Source of the DNA: JACJWR01 sp964474045
GTDB lineage: Bacteria; Actinomycetota; Actinomycetes; S36-B12; UBA10799
DNA: 64,000 bases
Reading direction: 5' to 3'
Assembly: GCA_964474045.1 (NCBI GenBank)
Contig: CAYYRC010000003.1
Coordinates: forward strand, 62,001-126,000
Both the position numbers and the translations under genes were made by a program. Below are positions 1 through 8,845 of this stretch, in pieces. The notes beneath the pieces were generated by a model that worked only from the letters and a program-made list of their open reading frames with translations, was not told the DNA's origin and searched no databases. Position 1 is the stretch's first letter. The number at the start of each line of letters is the position of its first letter.

Positions 1-1298
1 CCGCGCGCGAGGTGCTGGAGACCTCGTTCGCGCAGTTCCAGGCCGACCGGTCGGTGGTGGGGATCGCCGCGCAGCTGCGACGTCAGGAGGAGGCCGCCGC
101 GGGATACCGGGAGGCCATGACGTGCCACCTGGGCGACTTCGTGGAGTACGCCGAGCTGCGCGAGCGCCTGGGCCAGCGGGAGAAGGAGCTGTCCAGGCGC
201 AGCTCGGCCGCCGAGCGCCGGCGGGTGGCCGAGAGCCTGGCGGCGCTGCGCAGGGGCGACATCATCGTGGTTCCCGCCGGTCGACGGTCGGGCCCGGCGG
301 TGGTGGTGGATCCGGCGCTGGCCGACGACGACCCGCGCCCGCAGGTCGTCACGGTCGATCGACAGCTGCGCCGCGTCGCCGTGGGTGACTTCCCATCGCC
401 GGTGACCGCCATCGCCGCTATGCGCATCCCGCGCAGCTTCGCCCCCCGCAGCGCCTCGGCCCGCCGGGACCTCGCCCTCGCACTGCGGGAGGCGACCCGC
501 GACGTGACCATCCACCGCCCCCGGGCGAGGCGGCGATCCGAGGGGGCCGCCGACGCCGAGGTCGCCAGCCTGCGGACACAGCTGCGCCAGCACCCCTGCC
601 ACGGCTGCTCGGACCGCGAGGCCCATGCCCGCTGGGCCCAGCGGTATCACCGGCTGCAGCGCGAGATCGCCGGGCTGCAGCGGCGGGTGGACCAACGGGG
701 CAACTCGATCGCGCGCCAGTTCGACCGCGTCTGCGCCGTGCTGTTCCAGCTCGGCTACCTCACCACGCCGGGGCCGGGGACCCGGCCGACGCCCGCGGGT
801 CAGGTGCTCGCCAGGATCTACAACGACGACGACCTGCTGGCCACCGAGGCCATCCGCAGCGGGCTCTGGTCGGGGCTGGGCCCGGCGCAGCTGGCGGCGG
901 TTGCGTCCGCCCTGGTCTATGAGGGGCGCACCGACGAGCCCGTGGTGCCGCGGATCAACGACCAGCGGATCCTGCGTGTGCTGCGCGATCAGGCCGCGGT
1001 GCTGGCCGATCTGAAGGAGGTGGAGGCGGAGCATCGGCTGTCCTTCCTCGGCCGGCTGGATGCGGGGTTCGCCGCGGCGGCGCACGGATGGGTGGCGGGC
1101 AAGCCGCTGGACAAGGTGCTCTTCGAAGCCGACATGGCGCCGGGCGACTTCGTCCGCTGGTGCAAGCAGCTGGCCGACTTGTTGGACCAGGTCGCTGCCG
1201 CTGCCGACGCCGGCCCGGGCGAGGAGCTGCGGACGGCCGCCCGCGCGGCCGTGCAGGCCATCAGGCGCGGCGTGGTCGCCTACTCCTCCACCGTCTAG
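1..1298 (+). CDS. helY: ATP-dependent RNA helicase HelY, C-terminal part (5' truncated by window)
   Basis: The reading frame is open from the first bases of the window, so this is only the C-terminal ~430 residues. The visible part has no Walker motifs. It starts with the E-x-S-F-x-Q-F-Q-A-D-R segment that follows the RecA-like domains in Ski2/Mtr4-type helicases, continues through an arginine-rich linker with a coiled-coil-like stretch, and ends in a DSHCT-like helical domain (roughly the last 170 residues). HelY proteins are superfamily 2 helicases expected to act on RNA in the cytoplasm. The stop is followed by a 45-base gap to the M24 peptidase. The family call rests on the C-terminal region only. 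Confidence 0.8.
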   Translation, partial: AREVLETSFAQFQADRSVVGIAAQLRRQEEAAAGYREAMTCHLGDFVEYAELRERLGQREKELSRRSSAAERRRVAESLAALRRGDIIVVPAGRRSGPAVVVDPALADDDPRPQVVTVDRQLRRVAVGDFPSPVTAIAAMRIPRSFAPRSASARRDLALALREATRDVTIHRPRARRRSEGAADAEVASLRTQLRQHPCHGCSDREAHARWAQRYHRLQREIAGLQRRVDQRGNSIARQFDRVCAVLFQLGYLTTPGPGTRPTPAGQVLARIYNDDDLLATEAIRSGLWSGLGPAQLAAVASALVYEGRTDEPVVPRINDQRILRVLRDQAAVLADLKEVEAEHRLSFLGRLDAGFAAAAHGWVAGKPLDKVLFEADMAPGDFVRWCKQLADLLDQVAAAADAGPGEELRTAARAAVQAIRRGVVAYSSTV

Positions 1299-1331
1299 CC
1301 CGGTGGAGGAGCCTCGGAATGGCAGTCTGTC

Positions 1332-1337
1332 TAGGCT
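1332..1337 (+). promoter_or_regulatory. -10 hexamer TAGGCT, leaderless start of the M24 peptidase gene
   Basis: TAGGCT lies six bases before the ATG at 1344, which would place transcription initiation at or next to the start codon. No Shine-Dalgarno sequence is seen in the short gap. The same TANNNT-N6/7-RTG layout recurs at several other genes here. Confidence 0.5.
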
Positions 1338-1343
1338 GGCGGC

Positions 1344-2471
1344 ATGTCCAAACGCAGCCGTGCCGCTGAGTACACCCGCCGGATCGAGGCTGCCGCCGCG
1401 GCGGCGCACGCTGCCGGGATCGACGCCATCCTGGTGCAGCCCGGATCCGACCTGACCTACCTGTGCGGGTACGAGGCGCTCCCGCTCGAGCGACTGACCT
1501 GCCTGGTCATCCCGGCGCGGGGGGCGCCGGCGATTGTGGTGCCCGAGCTCGAAGTGCTCGCCGCCGCCGCCAGTCCGGTGGGCCAGATGGGCCTGGACGT
1601 GCTCGCCTGGCCCGAGACCAAGAGCCCGCACAAGGTGCTGGCCAAGCGCCTGGGGAACGTCGGCAAGGTGGGCAAGGTCGCGGTGAACCAGCAGATGTGG
1701 GCATCGCACGTATTCGCCCTGCAAGCCCAGCTGCCGCTGGTGCGGTTCTCGGCCGACACCATCGTGCCGCAGCTGCGCATGCGCAAGTCGGAGGCCGAGG
1801 CGAAGGCGCTGATGGACGCAGGCAAGGCGATCGACCGCGTCCACATGAAGGTCGCCAAGCTGCTGCGTCCAGGGCGCACGGAGCGCGAGGTGGGCGGCGA
1901 CATCGCGGACCTGATCCTGGCCGAGGGGCACCGCTCCGTGGACTTCGTGATCGTGGCGTCGGGACCCAACAGCGCCAGCCCGCACCACGAGCTGTCCGAC
2001 CGCGTGATCGAGGTCGGCGACCCGGTGGTGGTGGACATCGGCGGCACGATGCCCAGCGGCTACTGCTCGGACTGCACCCGCACCTACGCGGTGGGACGAC
2101 CTCCGGCCGACTACACCGACGCCTACCAGGTGCTGCGCGAGGCTCAGGCGGCAGCGGTGAAGTCCGTGCGGCCCGGAGTCACCTGCGAGGCGGTGGACGC
2201 GGCCGCCCGCCGCGTGCTCACCGATGCGGGACTGGGCCAGGCCTTCGTGCACCGAACTGGCCACGGGATCGGGCTGTCGACGCACGAGGAGCCCTATATC
2301 GTCGCCGGCAACACCACGAAGCTGGAGCCGGGATTCGCCTTCAGCATCGAGCCCGGCTTCTACCTGGCGGGCAGATTCGGCGCCCGCATCGAGGACATCG
2401 TCATCGCCACCGCCGATGGCGTCGTGTCGTGCAACAACGAGACCCACGACCTGGTGGTCGTCGATGTCTGA
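1344..2471 (+). CDS. M24 family metallopeptidase (Xaa-Pro aminopeptidase/dipeptidase type)
   Basis: A 375-residue cytoplasmic peptidase predicted to cleave peptides with proline in the second position. The N-terminal half is the non-catalytic creatinase-like domain. The C-terminal pita-bread domain shows all five metal ligands in order: Asp in VVVDIGG, Asp in CSDCTRTYAVG, His in HRTGHGIGLSTHEEP, Glu in FSIEPGFY and Glu in ARIEDIV. The ATG start is supported by a -10 hexamer six bases upstream. Its last bases overlap the start of the acyl-CoA dehydrogenase, so the two are probably co-transcribed. A second M24 enzyme lies at 31932-33035, and the substrate division between them cannot be read from sequence. 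Confidence 0.85.
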   Translation: MSKRSRAAEYTRRIEAAAAAAHAAGIDAILVQPGSDLTYLCGYEALPLERLTCLVIPARGAPAIVVPELEVLAAAASPVGQMGLDVLAWPETKSPHKVLAKRLGNVGKVGKVAVNQQMWASHVFALQAQLPLVRFSADTIVPQLRMRKSEAEAKALMDAGKAIDRVHMKVAKLLRPGRTEREVGGDIADLILAEGHRSVDFVIVASGPNSASPHHELSDRVIEVGDPVVVDIGGTMPSGYCSDCTRTYAVGRPPADYTDAYQVLREAQAAAVKSVRPGVTCEAVDAAARRVLTDAGLGQAFVHRTGHGIGLSTHEEPYIVAGNTTKLEPGFAFSIEPGFYLAGRFGARIEDIVIATADGVVSCNNETHDLVVVDV

Positions 2472-3612
2472 CGAGGCCGCCGAACTCCTTGACCTCGTCG
2501 ACACGCTGGCAGTGCGCGAGGTCGCGCCCGCCGCCGCGGCCGCCGAGGGCTCCGGTGACTTCCCGCGCGCGCTCATCGCCAAACTGGGCGACGCGGGCCT
2601 GCTGGGGATGCCCTATCCGGAGTCGCTCGGGGGAGCGGGGCTGGACTACCAGACCTACCTGCGGGTCATCGAGCGGCTCTCGCGCGCGTGGCTGACCGTC
2701 GGCCTTGCCGTCAGCGTGCACACCCTGTCCTGCTTCCCGCTGGTCGTCGCCGGCAGCGAGGCCCAGCAGCGGCGCTGGCTGCCGCACCTGCTCGGCGGCA
2801 CCATGCTGGGGGCCTACTGCCTGTCGGAGCCGCATTCGGGTTCGGATGCGGCAGCGCTGCGCACCACGGCGACCCGCGTGTCTGATCAGCGCGGCGACGG
2901 CTACGTCATCAACGGCACCAAGGCGTGGATCACGCACGCTGGCGTCGCCGACTTCTACACGGTCATGGCGCGCACGTCCGACGATGGCGCCCGCGGCGTC
3001 AGCTGCTTCCTGGTGATGTCCGATGCACCGGGGCTCTCCTTCGGCGCGCGAGAGCGGAAGATGGGCATGCGCGCCTCGCCCACGGCTCAGGTCGTGTTCG
3101 ACGACGTCTTCGTGCCCGTCGACCAGTTGATCGGGGGCGAGGGCGCGGGCTTCCGGCTCGCCATGGCGGCCCTGGACGCCGGGCGCCTGGGCATCAGCGC
3201 CTGCGCCGTCGGCCTGGCCGAGGCGGCGCTGGCCGAGGCAGTGGCCTACGCCGGTGAGCGGGAGGCTTTCGGCGCCGCGATCGGCAGCTACCAAGGAGTT
3301 TCTTTCATGCTGGCCGACGCCGCCACCGGGATTGCGGCCGGACGGGCCCTGGTGGAGTCGGCCGCCCGAGCCAAGGACGCCGGCGAGGCCTACGGCACCG
3401 CCGCGGCGATGGCCAAGCTGTTCACCACGGACATGTGCATGGCAGCGACGACGGACGCGGTCCAGGTGTTGGGCGGCGCCGGCTACGTGGAGGACTACCC
3501 GGTGGAGCGCTACATGCGCGAGGCCAAGGTGCTGCAGATCGTGGAGGGCACCAACCAGATTCAACGGCTGGTAATCGGCCGCTCGCTGCTGCGGCGCGGA
3601 ACTGGGACCTGA
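2464..3612 (+). CDS. acyl-CoA dehydrogenase
   Basis: A flavoprotein of 382 residues that introduces an alpha-beta double bond into an acyl-CoA thioester and passes electrons to ETF. The three regions of the family are present: the N-terminal helical domain, the middle beta-domain with the CLSEPHSGSD and INGTKAWITHAG signatures, and the C-terminal helical domain ending in EGTNQIQR, whose Glu is at the catalytic-base position of short/branched-chain members. The ATG at 2464 overlaps the preceding stop by eight bases, which makes it the natural start. Beside a peptidase and an Lrp regulator it may serve amino acid breakdown, but chain-length preference is not decidable. Confidence 0.88.
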   Translation: MSDEAAELLDLVDTLAVREVAPAAAAAEGSGDFPRALIAKLGDAGLLGMPYPESLGGAGLDYQTYLRVIERLSRAWLTVGLAVSVHTLSCFPLVVAGSEAQQRRWLPHLLGGTMLGAYCLSEPHSGSDAAALRTTATRVSDQRGDGYVINGTKAWITHAGVADFYTVMARTSDDGARGVSCFLVMSDAPGLSFGARERKMGMRASPTAQVVFDDVFVPVDQLIGGEGAGFRLAMAALDAGRLGISACAVGLAEAALAEAVAYAGEREAFGAAIGSYQGVSFMLADAATGIAAGRALVESAARAKDAGEAYGTAAAMAKLFTTDMCMAATTDAVQVLGGAGYVEDYPVERYMREAKVLQIVEGTNQIQRLVIGRSLLRRGTGT

Positions 3613-3736
3613 CGCCCGATTCGACTCAACAAGGCACCTGGAAACGCCGATCGTCCGCCGATTGGGCTTCACTGCGACCGATAGACCAGTTGGGCGAATA
3701 CGGGCGCGGCTTCCCTGAGGCCCCCGCGGCCGACGC

Positions 3737-3742
3737 TACTGT
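3737..3742 (+). promoter_or_regulatory. -10 hexamer TACTGT, leaderless start of the Lrp-type gene
   Basis: TACTGT is followed by six bases and the GTG start at 3749. The remaining ~130 bases between the acyl-CoA dehydrogenase and this gene show no other feature that I can support. Confidence 0.45.
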
Positions 3743-3748
3743 CAAACG

Positions 3749-4174
3749 GTGGAGGAGACCGACCGGCAGATCGTCGACATGCTGAAGGACGACGGGCGCA
3801 TGTCCTTCGCCGACCTGGCCCGTGCCACCGGGCTGTCCACCTCGGCTGTGCACCAGCGCGTGCGAAAGCTGCAGGAACGTGACGTGATCCGGGGCTACCG
3901 GGCGATCGTCGACCCCACCGCGGACGGCCGACCGCTGAGCGCGTTCCTGTTCCTGACTCCGGTGGGTGCGGTGGAGGTCGCCGACGTCGCCGAGCGCCTG
4001 GACGACCTCGGCGACATCAGTGCGTGCTACGCGGTGGCGGGCGACGAGTCCTACCTCTTGACGGTCCGGGTCCGCGACGTCCTGGCGCTCGAGGGGCTGG
4101 CACGCGAGATCCGCCAGCGCACCGGGATGGCCACCCGCACCCAGGTGGTGCTCGACACGAAGTTCGAGCGATGA
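3749..4174 (+). CDS. Lrp/AsnC family transcriptional regulator
   Basis: A 141-residue feast/famine regulator. Residues ~4-60 form the AsnC-type winged helix-turn-helix (motif around GRMSFADLARATGLSTSAVHQRVRKL). Residues ~65-141 form the RAM/AsnC effector-binding alpha-beta domain (YAVAGDESYLLTVRVRD). Such proteins bind DNA as oligomers in response to amino acids. The GTG start follows a -10 hexamer by six bases. The stop overlaps the amidohydrolase ATG (ATGA), so both are in one transcript. Likely targets are its neighbours, which is an inference. Confidence 0.88.
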   Translation: MEETDRQIVDMLKDDGRMSFADLARATGLSTSAVHQRVRKLQERDVIRGYRAIVDPTADGRPLSAFLFLTPVGAVEVADVAERLDDLGDISACYAVAGDESYLLTVRVRDVLALEGLAREIRQRTGMATRTQVVLDTKFER

Positions 4175-5823
4175 GCACCCCGGGAGCGGGCCGACGCCGA
4201 CGACACGGCGCCACCCTCTACCTCGGTGGGTCGATCTACAGCCGTGCGGAACCGTTCGCCACCGCGATGCTGGTCGCCGACGGCACGATCGCGTGGCTGG
4301 GACCGGACGCCGCGGCCGCCGGACATCGCGGCGACGTCGACGAGGTCGTCTACCTGGCCGGGGCGCTGCTCGCCCCGGCCTTCGTGGACGCCCACGTCCA
4401 TACGACTGCCACCGGGATGGCGGACGTCGGGCTGGACCTGGCGGGTGCCAGGTCGCTCGCCGATGTGCTCGCCGCGGTCCGCGTCGGCGCGCCGCGTGCT
4501 AGCGGCGGTCCCATCGTCGGCTTCGGCTGGGACGAGCGCGCCTGGTCGCACCCGCTCCGGCCACCGCGGCGCGACGAGCTCGACCAGGCGGCAGGAGGCG
4601 CGGTCGTGTTCCTGGACCGTGCCGACGCGCACGGCTCGGCGGTCTCCACCGCGCTGCTCGAGGCCTACCCGCATATCCGCGACCGGGCCGGCTACGACGA
4701 CTCCGGCTGGCTGACCGGGCCTGCGCACCATGCGGCGCGCGCGGCCGTGTACGACGCCCTGCCGGGCGACCTGCGCCGGGAGGTGCAGCGCTCGGTGCGA
4801 GCCCAAGCAGCCGCCCAGGGAATCGGCTCGATGCACGAGATGGGCGGGAGCTCTCTGGCAGGCGCCCGCGACCTCGTGGCCTTGCTCGACCTGGCGGCGG
4901 CCGAGCCGGGTCCGCAGGTCTTGGGCTACTGGGCCGACGGCGCGCACCGCAGCTCGCTGCCCGACCCCCGCATCCGCGGCCGGGCGGGGGACCTCTTCGC
5001 AGACGGGACCATGGGATCGCACACCGCAGCGCTGCGCGAGGACTATTCCGACCTGCCGGGTGCCCGGGGCCGCTGCGAGGTGACTGCGGGCGCGGTCCGC
5101 GATCATGTGCTGGCCTGCTCGGGGGCCGGGCTGCAGGCGGGCTACCACGTCATCGGCGACGAGGCGATCGACACCGTCCTGGCCGGGTTCGACGAGGCGG
5201 CCGACACCATCGGCGAGGCCGCCGTGCGCGCGGGTCACCACCGGCTGGAGCATGTGGAGCTCGTCCGTCCAGAGCACATCGGGGTGATGGCCAGGCTGGG
5301 CCTGACGGCCAGCGTGCAGCCCCGCTTCGACGAGTTCTGGGGAGGGCCTGAGGGGATGTACGCGGCCCGGCTGGGTGGGCGCTGGCGGCTGATGAACCCC
5401 CTCGCCGCCATGCAGGCCGCCGGGGTGGGCGTGGCGTTGGGCTCTGACTCGCCGGTGACGCCGCTCGGCCCATGGCAGGCGGTCCAGGCAGCGGCGTGGC
5501 ACCACGAGCCGGCGCACCGCCTGAGCGTGCGCGCCGCGTTCGCGGCGCATACCCGAGGCGGCTGGCGGGCGGCGGGCCAGCTGGCCGGTGGGGTGCTGGC
5601 CGTTGGGGAGACTGCCACCTTCGCGGTCTGGCAGGCGGGTGAGCTGCAGGTGCAGGCCCCTGACGCACGCGTGTCCGCCTGGTCCACCGACCCGCGGTCG
5701 GGTACCCCCGGGCTTCCCGATCTGACGCCCGGCGCCGACCCGCCGGTCTGCCTGCGCACGGTGGTGGCCGGCCATGTCGTGCACGACCGAGCGGACATCC
5801 TGGACCGGGAGGGTTCGCGATGA
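4171..5823 (+). CDS. amidohydrolase family 3 protein (YtcJ-like)
   Basis: A 550-residue metal-dependent hydrolase. It opens with the small beta-sandwich half (LYLGGSIYSRAEPFATAMLVADGTIAWLG). The HxH metal site follows in FVDAHVHTT near residue 75, then come the YtcJ-type segments GFGWDE, FADGTMGSHTA and a late LGSDSPV with the conserved Asp. Length and order fit the amidohydrolase_3 group, whose physiological substrates (amides, N-formyl compounds) are mostly unknown. The start overlaps the regulator stop by four bases and its own stop overlaps the lnt start, so it sits in the middle of a tight operon. Confidence 0.82.
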   Translation: MSTPGAGRRRRHGATLYLGGSIYSRAEPFATAMLVADGTIAWLGPDAAAAGHRGDVDEVVYLAGALLAPAFVDAHVHTTATGMADVGLDLAGARSLADVLAAVRVGAPRASGGPIVGFGWDERAWSHPLRPPRRDELDQAAGGAVVFLDRADAHGSAVSTALLEAYPHIRDRAGYDDSGWLTGPAHHAARAAVYDALPGDLRREVQRSVRAQAAAQGIGSMHEMGGSSLAGARDLVALLDLAAAEPGPQVLGYWADGAHRSSLPDPRIRGRAGDLFADGTMGSHTAALREDYSDLPGARGRCEVTAGAVRDHVLACSGAGLQAGYHVIGDEAIDTVLAGFDEAADTIGEAAVRAGHHRLEHVELVRPEHIGVMARLGLTASVQPRFDEFWGGPEGMYAARLGGRWRLMNPLAAMQAAGVGVALGSDSPVTPLGPWQAVQAAAWHHEPAHRLSVRAAFAAHTRGGWRAAGQLAGGVLAVGETATFAVWQAGELQVQAPDARVSAWSTDPRSGTPGLPDLTPGADPPVCLRTVVAGHVVHDRADILDREGSR

Positions 5824-7337
5824 AGGGTCTGACGCTTTTCGGACGCTCCCTCATCAGCATCCTCGGCGGAGTCCTGCTCGGCCTGGCCTTCCCGCCCTTC
5901 GGCTGGTTCTTCCTGGCTCCCCTCGGCATCGCCGTGCTGACCGCCGCCTGGTGGCGCGCCCCCATCGGCCACGCACTCCTCGCCGGCTACTTCGGCGGTC
6001 TGGCCTTCAACGGCATCCTGCTGCTCTGGATCCGGGTGCTCGGATGGGATGCATGGATCGTGCTCGTCGCCGTCTGGTCGCTGTGGTGGCTGCTGCTGGC
6101 CGCTGGCAGCGCCGCGGCCACCTGGTGGCAATGGTGGCCCGTGGGGATCGCCGGCATCTGGGTGTTGGTGGAGGCCGTTCGCGGCCGCTTTCCCTTCGGC
6201 GGCTTCCCCTGGGGCCGGGTGGCCTTCTCGCAGCCCGACACCACCTTCACGCCGTGGGCGTCCATCACAGGGTCGGCCGGCGTCACTGCGCTGGTGGCGC
6301 TCGTCGGCGCGCTGCTCCTGCTCGTCGCCCGGCTGGTTACTGAGCGGCGCTGGCTCCCGGTGGGCGGGGTGGCTGTGCTGGCCGCCCTCATCACCGTCTC
6401 CGGGGCTGCCATCACCTTGCCGGCGGCGGGCCAGGGAGCCGCCCCGACGGTGCAGCTCGCAGTGATCCAGGGCAGCGTTCCTCGCACCGGCCTGGATGCA
6501 ATGGCGCAGCAACGAGCGGTGCTGAACAACCACGTCACCCAAACCCTGACGCTGGCAGCCCAGGTGGCGGCCGGCCAGGCACCCCAGCCGGCCGCGGTGA
6601 TCTGGCCGGAGAACTCCTCGGACGTCGATCCATACATCGACCTCGACGCCCGCGCCTCGATCGATGCCGCGGCGGCGGCCATCAAGGCCCCCATCCTGGT
6701 GGGGGCCGTCATCGCCGCAGGCAACGACCCGAACCGGCTGTGGAACGTCGGGATCGTGTGGGAGCCGGGCACCGGCCCGACGGACATGTACATCAAGCGC
6801 CATCCGGTGCCGTTCGGGGAGTACGTCCCCGCACGCTCGATCCTGACAGCCGTCATCAGCCGCTTCGACCGGGTCCCCAAGGACTTCGTCGGGGGCGACG
6901 AGGCCGGGGTGCTGCAGCTCGGCCCGGCCCGCATCGGCGACGTGATCTGCTTCGAGATCGCCTACGACGCGGTGGTCCGCGATGCCACCATCGGCGGCGC
7001 GCAGATGCTGGTGGTGCAGACCAACAACGCCACCTACGCCGGCACCGGCCAACCCGAGCAGCAGCTGGCCATCAGCAGGCTGCGGGCGGTCGAACACGGC
7101 CGCAGCGTGGTCGTCGCGGCGACGAGTGGGATTTCCGCTGCCGTGGCCCCGGACGGACTCATGCTGGGTCAGCTGCCGGAGATGCTGCCGGGCAGCCTGA
7201 GCGTGGTTGTCCCGCAGCGGGAGCAACTGACCATCGCCGACCAGGTGGGCTGGCTGCCGGAGATCGCGCTGGCGATGCTGGGGGTGCTGTGGTGGGCCAT
7301 GGGTGTGGTGTCGAGGCGCACCGGCACTAATGTCTGA
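5820..7337 (+). CDS. lnt: apolipoprotein N-acyltransferase
   Basis: A 505-residue integral membrane enzyme that adds the third acyl chain to the N-terminal cysteine of lipoproteins. The first ~200 residues are hydrophobic helices. From ~210 a nitrilase-fold domain carries the expected triad: Glu264 in VIWPENSSD, Lys326 in YIKRHPVPFGEYVP and Cys377 in GDVICFEIAYD. One C-terminal membrane helix follows. The ATG overlaps the amidohydrolase stop, and only three bases separate its stop from ppm1. In mycobacteria the corresponding two functions are fused in one Ppm1 polypeptide; here they are separate genes. Lipoprotein substrates in this window include LivK and the VanX-like protein. Confidence 0.92.
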   Translation: MKGLTLFGRSLISILGGVLLGLAFPPFGWFFLAPLGIAVLTAAWWRAPIGHALLAGYFGGLAFNGILLLWIRVLGWDAWIVLVAVWSLWWLLLAAGSAAATWWQWWPVGIAGIWVLVEAVRGRFPFGGFPWGRVAFSQPDTTFTPWASITGSAGVTALVALVGALLLLVARLVTERRWLPVGGVAVLAALITVSGAAITLPAAGQGAAPTVQLAVIQGSVPRTGLDAMAQQRAVLNNHVTQTLTLAAQVAAGQAPQPAAVIWPENSSDVDPYIDLDARASIDAAAAAIKAPILVGAVIAAGNDPNRLWNVGIVWEPGTGPTDMYIKRHPVPFGEYVPARSILTAVISRFDRVPKDFVGGDEAGVLQLGPARIGDVICFEIAYDAVVRDATIGGAQMLVVQTNNATYAGTGQPEQQLAISRLRAVEHGRSVVVAATSGISAAVAPDGLMLGQLPEMLPGSLSVVVPQREQLTIADQVGWLPEIALAMLGVLWWAMGVVSRRTGTNV

Positions 7338-7340
7338 CAG

Positions 7341-8123
7341 GTGAGCGACTTCGCCGACCTCGGACCCATCCTGGTCATCATCCCGACGTATAACGAGCGC
7401 GACAACGTCGAGCGCATCGTCGGCAGGGTGCGCGCGGCCGTGCCGGAGGCCCACGTGCTGGTGGCAGACGACAACAGCCCCGACGGCACCGGCGTCATCG
7501 CCGACGGGATGGCCGACGCGGACCCCAGCGTCCACGTCCTGCACCGCATGGGCAAGGAGGGGCTTGGCGCGGCCTACCTCGCCGGCTTCGCCTGGGGTCT
7601 GGAACGGGGCTACGAGGTGCTCGTCGAGATGGACGCCGACGGCTCCCACAAGCCAGAGCAGCTGCCGGCGCTGCTGGACGCCTTGCGCGACGCCGACCTG
7701 GTGCTCGGCTCGCGCTACGTTCCCGGCGGCAGCGTCGTGAACTGGCCGAAGTCCCGCGAGGTGCTCAGCCGCGGCGGAAACCTCTACACGCGCATGGCCC
7801 TCAACCTGCCCCTGCGCGACGCGACCGGCGGCTATCGCGCCTTCCGTGCCAGCACTCTGCGCTCGCTCGACCTCAACGGCGTCGGCAGCGCCGGCTACAT
7901 CTTCCAGGTCGACCTCGCCTACCGCGCCCAGCGCCGCGGCCTGGTGGTCAAGGAGGTCCCGATCGAGTTCGTCGAGCGCGAGGTGGGCGACTCCAAGATG
8001 GACCAGAAGATCGTCACCGAGGCGCTGTGGCAGGTGACGGTGTGGGGTTTCCGCGACCGTGCGCGCCGCTTCAGCCGCTGGCGCGGCGAGCGCCGCCGGC
8101 ACCGCACCGGGGAGCGCTGGTAG
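7341..8123 (+). CDS. ppm1: polyprenol monophosphomannose synthase
   Basis: A 260-residue GT2 glycosyltransferase that transfers mannose from GDP-mannose to polyprenyl phosphate, supplying mannose for membrane-side mannosylation of glycolipids and proteins. The GT-A fold signatures are clear: ILVIIPTYNERDNVERIV, VADDNSPDGT, the metal-binding EMDADGSHKPEQLP and GSRYVPGG. A basic C-terminal tail replaces the membrane helices seen in some dolichol-phosphate-mannose synthases. The GTG start follows the lnt stop by three bases. It is the separate equivalent of the C-terminal domain of mycobacterial Ppm1. Confidence 0.9.
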   Translation: MSDFADLGPILVIIPTYNERDNVERIVGRVRAAVPEAHVLVADDNSPDGTGVIADGMADADPSVHVLHRMGKEGLGAAYLAGFAWGLERGYEVLVEMDADGSHKPEQLPALLDALRDADLVLGSRYVPGGSVVNWPKSREVLSRGGNLYTRMALNLPLRDATGGYRAFRASTLRSLDLNGVGSAGYIFQVDLAYRAQRRGLVVKEVPIEFVEREVGDSKMDQKIVTEALWQVTVWGFRDRARRFSRWRGERRRHRTGERW

Positions 8124-8127
8124 CGCC

Positions 8128-8781
8128 GTGCGCAGATTCCTGACGCTGCTGGCGGTGGTCGCCGTCCCCGTGGCCGAGATCTGGCTGTTCGGCTACCTGG
8201 GCAAGACCTATGGCTGGGGTGTCGTGATCGTGGCTGCGGCCGTGCAGTTCGGCATCGGCCTGGCGATGGTGCCGCGTGCGATGCGCGCCTGGGGCGCTGC
8301 CATCGAGCGCGCCAGCGCCGATCCGGGCTGGGCCAACACCGGGTTCGGTCCGGCCATGGGCAACGCCGGGCTGCTGTTCGCCGGCGCCGTCATGATGATC
8401 GTTCCCGGGTTCATCACCGGGCTCCTGGGCCTGCTGCTGATCATCCCGCCCGTCCGCCACCTCGTGCAGCGGATCGGTCGCGGGCGCATCGACCAGGCCG
8501 CCGCCGCGCGCGGCTATGAGCGCGTCACGGTGATCGAGGGGGAGACTGTCACCGGTCACCCGGCGCCGCCGGACGCGCGGGCGCCCGGACCGGGTCCGGC
8601 GCCGGAGGCCGCAGGTGAGGACCGGGGGACCGGCTGGGTGCCCCAGCAGTCACGCTGGCAACCTCCGGAAGAGCCGCCGGGGTCCCGCCAGCCGCCCACG
8701 GGCGAGCCCAAGGTCATCACCGGTGAGGTCGTGTCGCGCGACGACGGCCCACCGTCACCGCCGGATCGTGCCCGCCCATGA
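8128..8781 (+). CDS. fxsA: FxsA family membrane protein
   Basis: A 217-residue membrane protein. The start is taken as the GTG four bases after the ppm1 stop, because the family begins with the membrane segment seen here (RRFLTLLAVVAVPVAEIWLF). Two or three hydrophobic segments (to ~residue 110) are followed by a Pro/Gly-rich, probably disordered cytoplasmic tail of ~90 residues. In E. coli FxsA affects phage F exclusion when overexpressed; its normal role is unknown. It is the last gene of the run from the Lrp regulator and is closed by a strong hairpin. Confidence 0.82.
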   Translation: MRRFLTLLAVVAVPVAEIWLFGYLGKTYGWGVVIVAAAVQFGIGLAMVPRAMRAWGAAIERASADPGWANTGFGPAMGNAGLLFAGAVMMIVPGFITGLLGLLLIIPPVRHLVQRIGRGRIDQAAAARGYERVTVIEGETVTGHPAPPDARAPGPGPAPEAAGEDRGTGWVPQQSRWQPPEEPPGSRQPPTGEPKVITGEVVSRDDGPPSPPDRARP

Positions 8782-8784
8782 AAA

Positions 8785-8826
8785 CGTCCGGCCCGCCGAC
8801 CACGAGAGAGGTCGGCGGGCCGGACG
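8785..8826. terminator. Bidirectional hairpin terminator between fxsA and rbpA
   Basis: A perfect 17-base-pair stem (8785-8801 with 8810-8826) encloses an eight-base loop, ACGAGAGA. It starts four bases after the fxsA stop and lies 20 bases from the rbpA stop on the other strand, so it can serve both converging transcripts. There is no long T-run, which is usual for high-GC actinobacteria. Confidence 0.85.
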
Positions 8827-8845
8827 GGTCCGTACGTACGGGTGG

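Noticed and set aside
5235..8102. A 955-codon open frame on the minus strand opposite the amidohydrolase, lnt and ppm1
   Set aside because: It lies antisense to clearly recognisable genes, is low-complexity His/Gln/Arg-rich with no family match, and arises from the strong G/C third-position bias of the real genes.
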